Shown: positions 52,157-60,589 of the stretch, piece by piece | Layout of the letters: each line of letters starts with the position of its first letter | Position numbering within the stretch: the first letter of the stretch is position 1 | Assembly (NCBI RefSeq): GCF_003384725.1 | Contig: NZ_QNVV01000023.1 | Location: 1 to 64,000, forward strand | From: Chryseobacterium pennipullorum | GTDB taxonomy: Bacteria > Bacteroidota > Bacteroidia > Flavobacteriales > Weeksellaceae | Length of the DNA stretch: 64,000 nucleotides | Direction of reading: 5' to 3' | The notes under the pieces: generated by a model | The model's input: only the letters and a program-made list of their open reading frames with translations | What the model was told of the DNA's origin: nothing | Database searches by the model: none | Made by a program: the position numbers and the translations under genes

Positions 52157-52666
52157 ATGAGGACTTTTAAGATATTTTTCAACACCATCCGGAGTATGAG
52201 CTTTAAAAAGATTATGCGTCTTTTATCGCTTGTCCTTCCCCATCCTCTCTTTTCCCTATTAAGCTTTCACGCTACAGTAAAAGCATTTACAATAGCACAG
52301 AAAAAATTTCCCAAAACCGCATCCAATAACGGCATCGGAAATGCTTTCAGACATGCGTTATGGTGTTGCTTCATTATGATGTACTGCTCTAAGGTCTCGT
52401 CTCCTGAGAAAGCATTGGATTTCTGCAAAAGAATCACCGATCTGCATGAAGAGCTATTTCCAAACAAACCTCTGGAAACCAAAATGGATCTTCATAACAA
52501 CAAGATCGGAATGGATTATTTCATGGAACTCTTACCTGGAATTCACCGACAATTCTTCGAAAAAAGCTTTTTTATAGATGCATTAATCAAAAAAATGGAT
52601 GATGCCAAAGTGCTGAAGAATCTGGATGATGATTTTGAAGGATATCTTGTTTATTTGGAAGACTAA
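52157..52666 (+). CDS. Conserved protein of unknown function (DUF6973-like)
   Basis: A 169-residue protein. The central GIGNAFRHALWCCFIMMYC segment holds an N-x-FRH-x-LW pattern reminiscent of the DUF6973 family. DLHNNKIGMDYFMELL follows. Conserved His, Asp and Asn residues hint at metal or hydrolase function, but I recognise no named family with confidence. There is no signal peptide. It lies close behind accD, separated by a terminator. Confidence 0.6.
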   Translation: MRTFKIFFNTIRSMSFKKIMRLLSLVLPHPLFSLLSFHATVKAFTIAQKKFPKTASNNGIGNAFRHALWCCFIMMYCSKVSSPEKALDFCKRITDLHEELFPNKPLETKMDLHNNKIGMDYFMELLPGIHRQFFEKSFFIDALIKKMDDAKVLKNLDDDFEGYLVYLED

Positions 52667-52687
52667 ATAAATCATTTTATTTTAAAC

Positions 52688-52845
52688 GCTAAGGTTCGTT
52701 CGCAAAGAAAATATAAACTTAATGCATATTTCGGTCGCAAGGGCATTTCATTCAGCAACGTATAATCCTTTGCTTAGTGCTAACGCCTTCGCGAACGAAA
52801 AAAATCAAACTTCATGATTAAAAACCTTTGCGTACACTGCGTTAA
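52688..52845. repeat. Interspersed palindromic repeat, copy B
   Basis: TTCGTTCGC (52695-52703) is the exact inverse of GCGAACGAA (52791-52799). CGCAAGGGCATTTCATTCAG lies between them from 52736. Core words match copies A and C. Confidence 0.65.
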
Positions 52846-52913
52846 AATAGGTTTAAAATCTGAAACCATCAATAGCGGCTCTATTTCACAACAGAATAAC
52901 AAAAGACTTTAGT

Positions 52914-52939
52914 TATTTTTGTCGTTTAAAGTATTTTTG
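52914..52939 (+). promoter_or_regulatory. Two candidate -7 boxes of the SpmAB-like gene
   Basis: TATTTTTG occurs twice, at 52914-52921 and 52932-52939. The second is 27 bp upstream of the ATG at 52967. Confidence 0.5.
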
Positions 52940-52966
52940 ATAAGTTTAAACAATTAAATCAATCGG

Positions 52967-54370
52967 ATGGTTCTCAGCAGAATTTGGTCGGCATTCATTA
53001 TCATTGCCATTGCCATTGCCAGTATAAAATATATTTCATCAACGCACTACAAAACCATTTTCAACGATATGGTGGTAGGAAAAGGAGGTGATACAGTACA
53101 GATTGCATCACAGTCCATAGCTACAGTCTCACCTCTCGTGAAAGACAACCTGATGAAAAAAAATGACTTCACCGACAGCAGGATTCATTATACAACAGAT
53201 TCTTTAAAACAAAATGTAAAAATATATCGCGTGCAGGAGGCTGATGGCGTCATCGGAACTTCAGAAACGGCAGTGAAGATCTGTCTGGGTCTTATTGGGA
53301 TCATGACCTTGTTTATGGGGTTCATGAGTATTGCAGAAAAAGCAGGTGGAATCAATCTGTTAAGCCGCTTTATTCAACCTTTTTTTTCAAAATTATTTCC
53401 TGAAATTCCTAAAAACCATCCGGCTTTCGGCCATATGTTGATGAATTTCAGTGCTAACCTTCTTGGATTGGATAATGCTGCTACTCCTTTCGGATTAAAA
53501 GCAATGGAGAGTCTCCAGACTTTAAATCCCAACAAAGATACCGCCAGCAATTCCCAGATCATGTTTCTCTGTCTCCATGCCGGAGGCATGACCCTCATTC
53601 CGGTCTCCATCATTGCTATAAGGGCCTCCATGGGCTCCAAAACACCTACTGATATCTTCCTTCCCTGTATGATCGCCACATTTGCCGCCACATTAGCGGC
53701 CATGATTATCGTTTCTCTTTATCAAAAGATTAATCTTCTTCGCCCTGTTGTGATTGCCTATGTTGGCGGAATCTCAGTGATCATAGGGCTATTGGTCGTT
53801 TATTTGGTGCAGCTGAGCAAAGAAGGGCTTGATGATTTCAGTAAAGTACTGAGCAACGGACTTATTCTTTTTATTTTCCTTGCCATTGTGCTCGGAGCCG
53901 TTTACAAAAAGATCAATGTTTTTGATGCCTTTATTGAAGGGGCTAAAGAAGGTTTTACTACCTGTGTCAAGATTATTCCTTATTTGGTGGGAATGCTTAT
54001 CGCCATTTCTTTGTTAAGAACTTCTGGTGTATTTGATGTGATCATTGACGGAATGAAATGGGTCGCTAATGTGGCCAACCTTGACCCGAGATTCGTTGAC
54101 GGACTTCCTACAGCTTTGATTAAACCTTTATCTGGCTCCGGAGCAAGAGGAATGATGGTGGATACGATGGCCACATTTGGAGCAGACAGCTTCCAGGGTA
54201 AACTGGCCGCAGTCCTTCAAGGAAGCTCAGATACGACGTTTTATGTGATTGCAGTTTACTTCGGCGCTGTTGCAGTAAAGAATACCAGATATACGGTAAT
54301 TGCAATGCTTTTGGCCGATTTGGTGGGGGTAATTACTTCAATTGCTCTGGCTTATTTGTTTTTTGCTTAA
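52967..54370 (+). CDS. SpmA-SpmB-like nucleoside-recognition (Gate) membrane protein
   Basis: A 467-residue protein, equal to SpmA plus SpmB. The first half has GLIGIMTLFMGFMSIAEKAGG, then NFSANLLGLDNAATPFGLKAM. The second half has FIEGAKEGFTTCVKIIPYLVGMLIAISLLRTSG and ALIKPLSGSGARGMMVDTM, followed by DTTFYVIAVYFGAV. It has about ten membrane helices. In spore-formers SpmA and SpmB act in core dehydration; outside them the substrate of this Gate family is unknown. Confidence 0.88.
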   Translation: MVLSRIWSAFIIIAIAIASIKYISSTHYKTIFNDMVVGKGGDTVQIASQSIATVSPLVKDNLMKKNDFTDSRIHYTTDSLKQNVKIYRVQEADGVIGTSETAVKICLGLIGIMTLFMGFMSIAEKAGGINLLSRFIQPFFSKLFPEIPKNHPAFGHMLMNFSANLLGLDNAATPFGLKAMESLQTLNPNKDTASNSQIMFLCLHAGGMTLIPVSIIAIRASMGSKTPTDIFLPCMIATFAATLAAMIIVSLYQKINLLRPVVIAYVGGISVIIGLLVVYLVQLSKEGLDDFSKVLSNGLILFIFLAIVLGAVYKKINVFDAFIEGAKEGFTTCVKIIPYLVGMLIAISLLRTSGVFDVIIDGMKWVANVANLDPRFVDGLPTALIKPLSGSGARGMMVDTMATFGADSFQGKLAAVLQGSSDTTFYVIAVYFGAVAVKNTRYTVIAMLLADLVGVITSIALAYLFFA

Positions 54371-54423
54371 TAAAGTTACATGTTGGCAGTTGCTAGTTTT
54401 TTAATCGTTAAAAAGAAATATTA

Positions 54424-54795
54424 ATGAGTTACGAAAAACTTGACATTTATAATATCGCTTTTGAGTTGTTTATTGAAACGCATAAATTGTCGCTCAAACT
54501 ACCGAACTATGAATTATACGAACTGGGCAGCCAATTAAGACGATCAGCGGATTCAATTGTCACAAATATTGCAGAGGGATATGGAAGAAACAGCTACAAA
54601 GGTGACTTCATTAGATTCCTTACCTATTCTCAGGCAAGCTGCGACGAAACGGTATGCCACCTATCTAAAATAACCAGGCTTTATCCGGAGCTAAATTCAA
54701 ATTCAGACTTTAAAGAAAAATCAGAACAATACAAACTCTTGGGTGGAAAAATCAATAACTTTATAAAATACGTCCAGTTAAACTGGCGAACATAA
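54424..54795 (+). CDS. Four-helix-bundle protein (23S rRNA IVS type)
   Basis: A 123-residue protein. The segments DIYNIAFELFIETHKLSLKLP, then ELGSQLRRSADSIVTNIAEGYGR and FIRFLTYSQASCDETVCHLSK are the hallmark of the S23/IVP four-helix family. The family includes the avd accessory protein of diversity-generating retroelements. No reverse transcriptase or template repeat is present here. A CTAGCAA heptamer array follows within 5 bp of the stop, and an inverted copy precedes the gene. Function unknown. Confidence 0.9.
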   Translation: MSYEKLDIYNIAFELFIETHKLSLKLPNYELYELGSQLRRSADSIVTNIAEGYGRNSYKGDFIRFLTYSQASCDETVCHLSKITRLYPELNSNSDFKEKSEQYKLLGGKINNFIKYVQLNWRT

Positions 54796-54799
54796 ACCC

Positions 54800-54851
54800 A
54801 ACTAGCAACTAGCAACTAGCAACTAGCAACTAGCAACTAGCAACTAGCAAC
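54800..54851. repeat. Seven-copy tandem heptamer CTAGCAA
   Basis: TAG occurs at exactly 7-bp spacing at 54803, 54810, 54817, 54824, 54831, 54838 and 54845. A single inverse copy (AGTTGCTAGTT, 54388-54398) lies upstream of the four-helix-bundle gene. Confidence 0.9.
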
Positions 54852-54863
54852 AAAATTACCATT

Positions 54864-55256
54864 ATGATAACAGATAAAGAATTCACACTTAGACTCATTC
54901 GTCAATTAACACAAGCCCTGGAGAAACTTATTCTGGATAAACCGGAAGAAAGTTTAATGCAGAAGGAGCTGGATTTTGATACTTTAATGAGGGATATCTT
55001 CAAAATGGATTTTACGGAAGTATCTTCCATGACCAAAGAAGAAATGATCAGCCTTGTCAACGAAAGACAGGAAAGAGACCATAAAGATTATTATGAAATG
55101 CTGGGCAATCTTTTTTATTTTAAGAGTCGTGAAGATAAGAATAAAGACTTCCAGGATAAGGCAAAGACATTTTACGAGCTGTATCTTCAGACCAGTGGTA
55201 TTTTTGCTCTTCCCATAATCAATAGAATAAATGAATTAAAAAAAGCACTTGAATAA
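54864..55256 (+). CDS. Hypothetical helical protein
   Basis: A 130-residue protein. It is almost all helix by composition: FTLRLIRQLTQALEKLILDK, then KEEMISLVNERQER, then YELYLQTSGIFALPIINRINELKKAL. It has no signal peptide and no catalytic motif. It resembles small DUF6483-type proteins, but I am not certain. It begins 12 bp after the heptamer array and ends at a hairpin. Confidence 0.7.
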   Translation: MITDKEFTLRLIRQLTQALEKLILDKPEESLMQKELDFDTLMRDIFKMDFTEVSSMTKEEMISLVNERQERDHKDYYEMLGNLFYFKSREDKNKDFQDKAKTFYELYLQTSGIFALPIINRINELKKALE

Positions 55257-55266
55257 AGTGCTTTTG
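55241..55266 (+). terminator. Terminator at convergent ends
   Basis: AAAAGCACTT (55241-55250) pairs with AAGTGCTTTT (55257-55266). It overlaps the last codons of the helical protein and faces tonB. Confidence 0.7.
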
Positions 55267-55271
55267 TATTG

Positions 55272-56156
55272 TTAGAAGGTAATTTTATACGTTCCTGTGG
55301 AAGAAGTACTGGCTTTCTCTGCTTTTACGTATTTCTTTACCCAGGTTACAGATGTAGATGATACACAAGGATCTGAAACCCCTCCTGCTCTTCTTGCAGA
55401 CACTACATTTCCTGCTTTATCTACCGTATAGGCAATGGTTATAGATCCACTGGCTGTACAGCTATGAGATGGCTGCGCACCTCCCCGTCCCATGGTTCCG
55501 GGAATATAGCCTACCAGTTTTCTGTCGATCCCTACTTTACTATCTCCGTTTCCGTCTCCACCTAAAGGGTCTCCTGCATTTCCTATTCCGGTCCCGGTTC
55601 CCTGGCTTCCGGCTTTGGTTCCTCTTCCTTTAATAAGATTTCCAATCGCAGCATTTCCTTTTCCGTCACCGTTTCCGGTTTTTGAATTCGCTGTTGTAGC
55701 TCCTGACTTTTTAGTATTCTTGGAAGCACTGCTGCTTGTTGCCTCTTTTTTAACTGTTTTTTTTGATTCTTCTTTTTTGGCAACTGTATTTTTTGAGCTG
55801 TTTCCTGTAATTACCTTTTCTTTAACTTCTGTTTTTTTAGGCTCGGGTGCCGGTTCAGGTTTTACTACGGTTTTTGTTTCCGGTACTGGTGTTTCTGCAG
55901 GCTCGGGAGTCACTTCCTCCGTCACTGCGGCTAAACTTCCCGGTTGCTCCGCAGGTTCCTCTATCCCATCGCCGTTTCTGTTGTCTCCAAAGTTGACCAG
56001 CATGGTTGTCACAGCTTCCGGTTCCTGATCCAGCTCCGGTTTTAATTTATATAAAAAAACAAAAAGCAAAACGGCAGACCATACCAGAACAGAAAGCAAA
56101 GCGCTTTTTATCCTATCCCGGTTTTCTTCGTTTTTATTTGCTGTATAGCTTCTCAT
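55272..56156 (-). CDS. tonB: Energy transducer TonB-like protein
   Basis: 294 residues from the ATG at 56156. The N-terminal membrane anchor is about 18-36 (SVLVWSAVLLFVFLYKL). A long Pro/Glu/Lys stretch follows (about 60-170: VTPEPAETPVPETKT, KPEPAPEPKKTE). A Gly-rich linker leads to a C-terminal domain with SGSITIAYTVDKAGNVVSARR and two cysteines. With ExbB and ExbD it links the proton gradient to outer-membrane transport. It is the last gene of a three-gene operon. Confidence 0.85.
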   Translation of the reverse strand: MRSYTANKNEENRDRIKSALLSVLVWSAVLLFVFLYKLKPELDQEPEAVTTMLVNFGDNRNGDGIEEPAEQPGSLAAVTEEVTPEPAETPVPETKTVVKPEPAPEPKKTEVKEKVITGNSSKNTVAKKEESKKTVKKEATSSSASKNTKKSGATTANSKTGNGDGKGNAAIGNLIKGRGTKAGSQGTGTGIGNAGDPLGGDGNGDSKVGIDRKLVGYIPGTMGRGGAQPSHSCTASGSITIAYTVDKAGNVVSARRAGGVSDPCVSSTSVTWVKKYVKAEKASTSSTGTYKITF

Positions 56157-56194
56157 CTTCAATAATAATGGTTCTTTCCGGCCATCCGGATTTG

Positions 56195-56593
56195 TTATTT
56201 ATCTTTAACTGTTGCAATAGCAATGTTAAACTTATGTTTTTCAGCAATCTCCATAACGAAAACAACGTCTTTATGCATGGTATTTTCGTCTGCTCTGATG
56301 GTAAATGATCGATTGGTCTGATTGGCCAGCTTATCAACAATCATCTGTTCCAGTTCTGCTCTGTTGACCGGATTATCATCTACAAAATACGTTCCGTCCG
56401 GTTTGATACTTACCGTTAGTGGGTTAGGAATATTGTCCTCAGTAGTCCCAGCCTTCGGAAGATTTACATCAATGGCACTTTGGTTAGCGGCAGAAGATGT
56501 AATCATAAAGAAGATCAGCATCAACAGGATAACGTCTGTCATCGCTGCTAAACTGAATTCCGGATTTGCTTTATTTCTTCTCTGAATTTTCAT
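56195..56593 (-). CDS. exbD: ExbD/TolR biopolymer transport protein
   Basis: A 132-residue protein. One membrane helix lies at about 15-35 (FSLAAMTDVILLMLIFFMIT), with the essential Asp in AMTDVILL. A periplasmic domain follows, with AIDVNLPKAGT and ISIKPDGTYFVDDN-like strands. It forms the proton-conducting core with ExbB. It is 101 bp downstream of exbB and 38 bp upstream of tonB. Only one ExbD is present, whereas many Bacteroidetes operons have two. Confidence 0.92.
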   Translation of the reverse strand: MKIQRRNKANPEFSLAAMTDVILLMLIFFMITSSAANQSAIDVNLPKAGTTEDNIPNPLTVSIKPDGTYFVDDNPVNRAELEQMIVDKLANQTNRSFTIRADENTMHKDVVFVMEIAEKHKFNIAIATVKDK

Positions 56594-56688
56594 CTGTTTA
56601 TTCTGATATTTTTAAGGTCAGATGGAATCGCTCATTTTATCGTTTGAGTTCCCTGAAACTTATGTTACAGCGATTTCATAAGAAAGAT

Positions 56689-57393
56689 TTATAAAGGTTT
56701 ATTGATAAGGTCCAAAAATTCACCGGACATATTCTGAGCTTTCAGGACAAATTTATCAATTCTGGTCAGCAGGATATTGTAACAAAAGTTAGCAGGAATT
56801 GCCACGGCCAAACCTACTGCCGTCTGACCCAAAGCAGTATAAATACCTTCCGAAAGTGTCTTTGGAGAGAAAGAACCCGTTGCATTAGCTAAATTAAAGA
56901 AAGCAATAATCATCCCGATTACAGTTCCTAATAGTCCTAACATTGGCGCAATACTGGGTACTACTGCCAGGAGGTTAAGGTTCTTTTCCATATTGGCCAC
57001 CTCTACCTGCGCCTGAGACTCCATTGCACTTACAATATCGGATACGGGACGTCCCAATCTTGAAATTCCTTTTTCCAGAATCCTTCCCTCAGGTGAATTC
57101 TGAGTTTTGCAGTAATCTGCTGCTGCTTCTATCTTTCCTTCTTTAATGAAGTCTTCAATATTGTTCATAAAATTGGAATCCGTCTTTGAGGTCTGTCTCT
57201 TGATAAAGAAAAATCTTTCAAAAAACAGATACAGAGAAAATATTCCCAACAGCAGGACAGTCACCATCACTATTTTAGCGAAAGCGCCTCCATGGAACAT
57301 GATTTTCCAGAATGAAAATTCTAAATGGTCTGTAGCGACTGCAGGGGTAGCAATTTGTGCAAATAAAATCTGAGAAAGTTCCGTTAACAGCAT
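56689..57393 (-). CDS. exbB: ExbB/TolQ/MotA proton channel
   Basis: A 234-residue protein. Three membrane helices: near 33-55 (FAKIVMVTVLLLGIFSLYLFF), near 143-170 (APMLGLLGTVIGMIIAFF) and near 185-205 (TALGQTAVGLAVAIPANF). The PMLGLLGTVIGM segment is the family signature. It energises TonB through proton flow. It is first in the exbB-exbD-tonB operon. Confidence 0.95.
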   Translation of the reverse strand: MLLTELSQILFAQIATPAVATDHLEFSFWKIMFHGGAFAKIVMVTVLLLGIFSLYLFFERFFFIKRQTSKTDSNFMNNIEDFIKEGKIEAAADYCKTQNSPEGRILEKGISRLGRPVSDIVSAMESQAQVEVANMEKNLNLLAVVPSIAPMLGLLGTVIGMIIAFFNLANATGSFSPKTLSEGIYTALGQTAVGLAVAIPANFCYNILLTRIDKFVLKAQNMSGEFLDLINKPL

Positions 57394-57423
57394 TAAATGT
57401 GAATTTTATTAAAGTTTCAACGA

Positions 57424-57431
57424 CAAATGTA
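57424..57431 (-). promoter_or_regulatory. -7 box of the exbB-exbD-tonB operon
   Basis: CAAATGTA on the plus strand reads TACATTTG on the minus strand, 31 bp upstream of the exbB ATG. Confidence 0.6.
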
Positions 57432-57504
57432 GTGGAATATTATGAATTGCTCTCTTAAAAATTGCTTAAAAACAACTTAAATTTTGTTATGATTCACCAA
57501 CGGC

Positions 57505-57539
57505 AAATTTCTTTTCAAAAATAATCTGAAAAGAAATTT
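57505..57539. terminator. Hairpin after the acidic protein gene
   Basis: AAATTTCTTTTCA pairs with TGAAAAGAAATTT across a 9-base loop, 25 bp past the stop at 57564. Confidence 0.65.
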
Positions 57540-57563
57540 AACATCAAATAAGGCAGGAAGACG

Positions 57564-58025
57564 TCAATCTTCGTCTACCACAATATCATCCTGCTTGAAT
57601 TCGCACTTTAATCTAAAAGGAATCGGTGTATCAGACCCTGTATAGAAATCATCAATGGTCCCTTTCCAAATGACCTGAAGTTCTCCCTCTTCATTTTTTT
57701 CAAAAAGAAGCTCGTTATCATACAGGTAAGCCTCTTCGTCATCGAACAGGTCTACTTCTGTATAGGTATCTTCATCAGAATCACTGATTATAATGGGTTT
57801 GCCCTCTATTTCCGGAGATTCGATAGGGAAATCGAAAATCTCCAGTGAAAGCTGCGGAAAGTTGTACTGTAATGAATCATCATCTACATGATCCAAGCTG
57901 TCATCCGTTATAATTTCAACCTCTAAAAAATGTTGCTGGTTGCTGTAGACGGCTTTACAATAAGTATTTCTGATATTGTATTTTAGCGTTTCGTCCGGAT
58001 GGTAAATTTTTAAAATCCCTTTCAT
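57564..58025 (-). CDS. Hypothetical acidic protein
   Basis: A 153-residue protein with a strongly acidic composition (runs such as DDSLDHVDDDS and SDSDEDTYTEVDLFDDEEA). It has a beta-rich start GILKIYHPDETLKY and the strand PFRLKCEF near the end. It has no signal peptide, Cys pairs or catalytic motif. I do not recognise the family. A TATCTTTG -7 box lies about 50 bp upstream, and a large inverted repeat lies beyond it. Confidence 0.75.
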   Translation of the reverse strand: MKGILKIYHPDETLKYNIRNTYCKAVYSNQQHFLEVEIITDDSLDHVDDDSLQYNFPQLSLEIFDFPIESPEIEGKPIIISDSDEDTYTEVDLFDDEEAYLYDNELLFEKNEEGELQVIWKGTIDDFYTGSDTPIPFRLKCEFKQDDIVVDED

Positions 58026-58073
58026 TTTTCCTTAAAAAAGAACTGTAATAATATGATTGTTAAACGTTTTAGA

Positions 58074-58081
58074 CAAAGATA
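58074..58081 (-). promoter_or_regulatory. -7 box of the acidic protein gene
   Basis: CAAAGATA on the plus strand reads TATCTTTG on the minus strand, about 50 bp upstream of the start at 58025. Confidence 0.5.
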
Positions 58082-58093
58082 AAAAATTGATTC

Positions 58094-58139
58094 AATGTGA
58101 AAAGGATTTTGAAAATTATTTTTTAAAATCCTTTTCACA
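58094..58139. repeat. Perfect 16-bp inverted repeat between divergent genes
   Basis: ATGTGAAAAGGATTTT (58094-58109) is the exact inverse of AAAATCCTTTTCACAT (58124-58139), with a 14-base spacer. It lies upstream of both neighbours, so it cannot end either transcript. Confidence 0.85.
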
Positions 58140-58167
58140 TGATTATTCCTGATCGCCCAATAATACT

Positions 58168-58175
58168 TACTTTTG
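58168..58175 (+). promoter_or_regulatory. -7 box of the DUF885 gene
   Basis: TACTTTTG matches TAnnTTTG, 19 bp upstream of the ATG at 58195 and 28 bp beyond the inverted repeat. Confidence 0.55.
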
Positions 58176-58194
58176 CTGTATAAAGATTCTGAAA

Positions 58195-59991
58195 ATGAAA
58201 AGTATTGTTTCAAAAAGTATTTTAGGGCTGGGGCTGATTATAGGGCTTGCATCATGCAGAAAGTCTGACTCTCCCCTCACGAAAGTCACCCCTTCCAATC
58301 TGGATTCCATCGCATCCAATTATTATGAGCAGTATCTTAAACTCTATCCCTTAGAGGCAACTTCACAGGGAGATCCACGTTATAATGACCAGCTCCCGAT
58401 CAATATAGATAAAGATTTCATCTCAGGAGAAATTGCTTTTTACAACTCCGTACAGAAACAGCTGGATCATGTGGATTATAAAGCGCTTTCTGATGAAGAC
58501 AAAGTAGTCTATGACGTCCTGGATTATTCTTTAAAAGATAAGATCGAAGCTTACGTATATCACCCGGAATATATTCCTTTTACCCAGTTTGGAGGACTTC
58601 CGCTTAATTTTCCACTGTACGGAAGCGGACAGGGGAGCCAGCCTTTCAAAACTGAAAAAGATTACAGCGACTGGCTCAAAAGAATGGAAAAATTTCCGGA
58701 CTGGATGAATGCCGCTGCAGATAACTTCCGCGAGGGGATCAACAATAAGGTTGTTCTCCCTAAAAAGCTGGTGATCAAAATGATCCCACAGATGAAAGCT
58801 GAAGAAATTGTTACCACGGATATGGAAAAGAATATCTTCTACGGCCCGGTGAAAAATTTCCCCAAAAGTTTTACCCAGGCCCAGAAAGATAAATTCACAG
58901 GACTTTATAAAGATGCTATTACCAAAAAGATCATACCTGCTTACACCAAAATGGGGACTTTCCTGGAAAAAGAATACCTGCCTAAGGCAAGAGATACCGA
59001 CGGATACAACAGTCTTCCCAATGGAAATGAGATCTACGCTTACTATGTAAAAACCTGGACTACAACCAAAAAATCTCCTGAAGAGATCAACAAAATCGGG
59101 CAGCAACAGGTGGCTATGCTTCGTGCAGAAATGGAAAAAGTAAAGCAGCAAGTAGGTTTTAATGGTAGTCTGGAAGAGTTTATCACTTTCGTGAAAACCG
59201 ACCCAAAAGCTATGACCTATACAAGTGCTAAGGAGGTTCTTAACGGATTCAACAGCATCCTTACGAAAATCACTCCAAAGCTGAAAACAATGTTTAACGT
59301 AACCCCGAAAACCAAATTCGAAATCAGACAGACGGAAAAATTCAGAGAGGCAAGTGCCAGTGCCGAATATATCCCCGGAACTCCGGATGGAAAGAGACCG
59401 GGAATATTTTACGTTCCGCTTCCGGATCCTGCCAAGTTCAATGTAACTTCAGGTATGGAATCTCTGTTTTTACATGAAGCTATTCCGGGACACCATTATC
59501 AGGTTTCTTTACAGCAGGAAAATACGAAGCTTCCGAAATTCATGAGATTCGGATGGTTTGGTGCTTATGGCGAAGGATGGGCTCATTACTGTGAGACGTT
59601 GGGCCCTGAGTTTGGGCTATACACAGATCCTTATCAAAAAATGGGATACCTAAGCGACCAGATGCTAAGAGCAGTAAGACTGGTAGTAGATACGGGTCTT
59701 CATACTGGAAAAATGTCACGTGAAGACGCTATCAAATACTTCCTGAGCAATATTTCTTATGATGAAGGAGCTGCCATTGCAGAAGTGGAAAGATATATGG
59801 CTATGCCGGGACAGGCCTTAGGATACAAAATAGGATCTCTAAGAATCCGTGAACTGAGAGAGCAGTATCAGAAAGAACTGGGCAAGAAGTTTAATCTGGC
59901 AAGCTTCCATGATGAAGTACTGAGCCAGGGATGCCTTCCTCTGGACGTGCTGAACAGAAAGATGGAGCTTTGGGCGAAAAAACAAAAATAA
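58195..59991 (+). CDS. DUF885 zinc-peptidase-like lipoprotein
   Basis: A 598-residue protein. The lipoprotein signal ends LASC (Cys21). The large helical DUF885 domain follows, with YEQYLKLYPLEATSQGDPRYND near 40-60. The HExxxGH-type motif is His427-Glu428 to His433 in LFLHEAIPGHHYQ, followed by the Glu-containing YGEGWAHYCETLG. It is predicted to be a zinc peptidase in the periplasm or outer membrane. The substrate is not known. Confidence 0.9.
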   Translation: MKSIVSKSILGLGLIIGLASCRKSDSPLTKVTPSNLDSIASNYYEQYLKLYPLEATSQGDPRYNDQLPINIDKDFISGEIAFYNSVQKQLDHVDYKALSDEDKVVYDVLDYSLKDKIEAYVYHPEYIPFTQFGGLPLNFPLYGSGQGSQPFKTEKDYSDWLKRMEKFPDWMNAAADNFREGINNKVVLPKKLVIKMIPQMKAEEIVTTDMEKNIFYGPVKNFPKSFTQAQKDKFTGLYKDAITKKIIPAYTKMGTFLEKEYLPKARDTDGYNSLPNGNEIYAYYVKTWTTTKKSPEEINKIGQQQVAMLRAEMEKVKQQVGFNGSLEEFITFVKTDPKAMTYTSAKEVLNGFNSILTKITPKLKTMFNVTPKTKFEIRQTEKFREASASAEYIPGTPDGKRPGIFYVPLPDPAKFNVTSGMESLFLHEAIPGHHYQVSLQQENTKLPKFMRFGWFGAYGEGWAHYCETLGPEFGLYTDPYQKMGYLSDQMLRAVRLVVDTGLHTGKMSREDAIKYFLSNISYDEGAAIAEVERYMAMPGQALGYKIGSLRIRELREQYQKELGKKFNLASFHDEVLSQGCLPLDVLNRKMELWAKKQK

Positions 59992-59997
59992 AAACAA

Positions 59998-60022
59998 AAG
60001 GTGCTGAAAAAACAGTACCTTT
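59998..60022 (+). terminator. Terminator after the DUF885 gene
   Basis: An AAAGGTGCTG arm pairs with CAGTACCTTT (one mismatch), followed by TTTT. Confidence 0.6.
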
Positions 60023-60073
60023 TTCATGTCGCTCTTATTCAAAAAAAAATGAATCCTTATTAAAAATAAAAAC

Positions 60074-60520
60074 ATGATTACAGAAAGTCTCAGATCTCTT
60101 TACAGCAGAGATTTAAACAAACTGAAAACAGAGATAGAAGCGTATCAAAATGAAGAAAATCTTTGGAAAATCGATAAAAACATTCTGAATTCTGCAGGTA
60201 ACCTATGTCTACATTTAGTTGGTAACCTTAATCACTTCATCGGTGCTCAGCTTGGAAATACAGGCTATGTACGCCAGCGGGATCTGGAGTTTTCATTAAA
60301 AGATGTTTCAAGAGTTGAACTTATTGAAAAAGTTGAGGCTACAACAGCAATGATAGACTTCGTGCTGCCCCAATTATCTGAAGAAGATCTTAAAAAAGAA
60401 TACCCTTTGGTTGTTTTCGAAAACAAAATGACTACGGATTACTTCTTAATTCATCTTATTGCTCATCTGGACTATCATCTTGGCCAGATCAATTATCACA
60501 GAAGACTGTTGGACATTTAA
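60074..60520 (+). CDS. DinB/DUF1572-like four-helix protein
   Basis: A 148-residue protein. It starts MITESLRSLYSRDLNKLKTE. Metal-binding His positions of the DinB fold appear at LCLHLVGNLNHFIG (near 48-58) and HLIAHLDYHLGQINYHRR (near 128-146). It has no signal peptide. DinB-like proteins bind a divalent metal and often act as thiol transferases. The exact substrate is unknown. Confidence 0.8.
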   Translation: MITESLRSLYSRDLNKLKTEIEAYQNEENLWKIDKNILNSAGNLCLHLVGNLNHFIGAQLGNTGYVRQRDLEFSLKDVSRVELIEKVEATTAMIDFVLPQLSEEDLKKEYPLVVFENKMTTDYFLIHLIAHLDYHLGQINYHRRLLDI

Positions 60521-60589
60521 ACGCCATTAACTTACCAAACTGCATGTCAATTAAGGTAAACGGAACATTCACAGAGCAATATTTTGTTG

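Larger units (their letters stand above)
52667..52966. other. Intergenic region with repeat copy B and two -7 boxes
   Basis: No gene is seen. The first half is the palindromic repeat. The last part holds TATTTTTG at 52914-52921 and 52932-52939, upstream of the SpmAB-like gene. Confidence 0.65.

Noticed and set aside
54424..54795. A diversity-generating retroelement around the avd-like four-helix protein.
   Set aside because: There is no reverse transcriptase, no template/variable repeat pair and no C-type lectin target nearby.
54800..54851. The heptamer array as a CRISPR or a tRNA-derived repeat.
   Set aside because: The unit is 7 bp with no spacers, so it is a simple tandem repeat.
55272..57393. 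A Tol-Pal rather than TonB system.
   Set aside because: There is no tolB or pal gene, and the C-terminal gene has a TonB-like Pro-rich arm.
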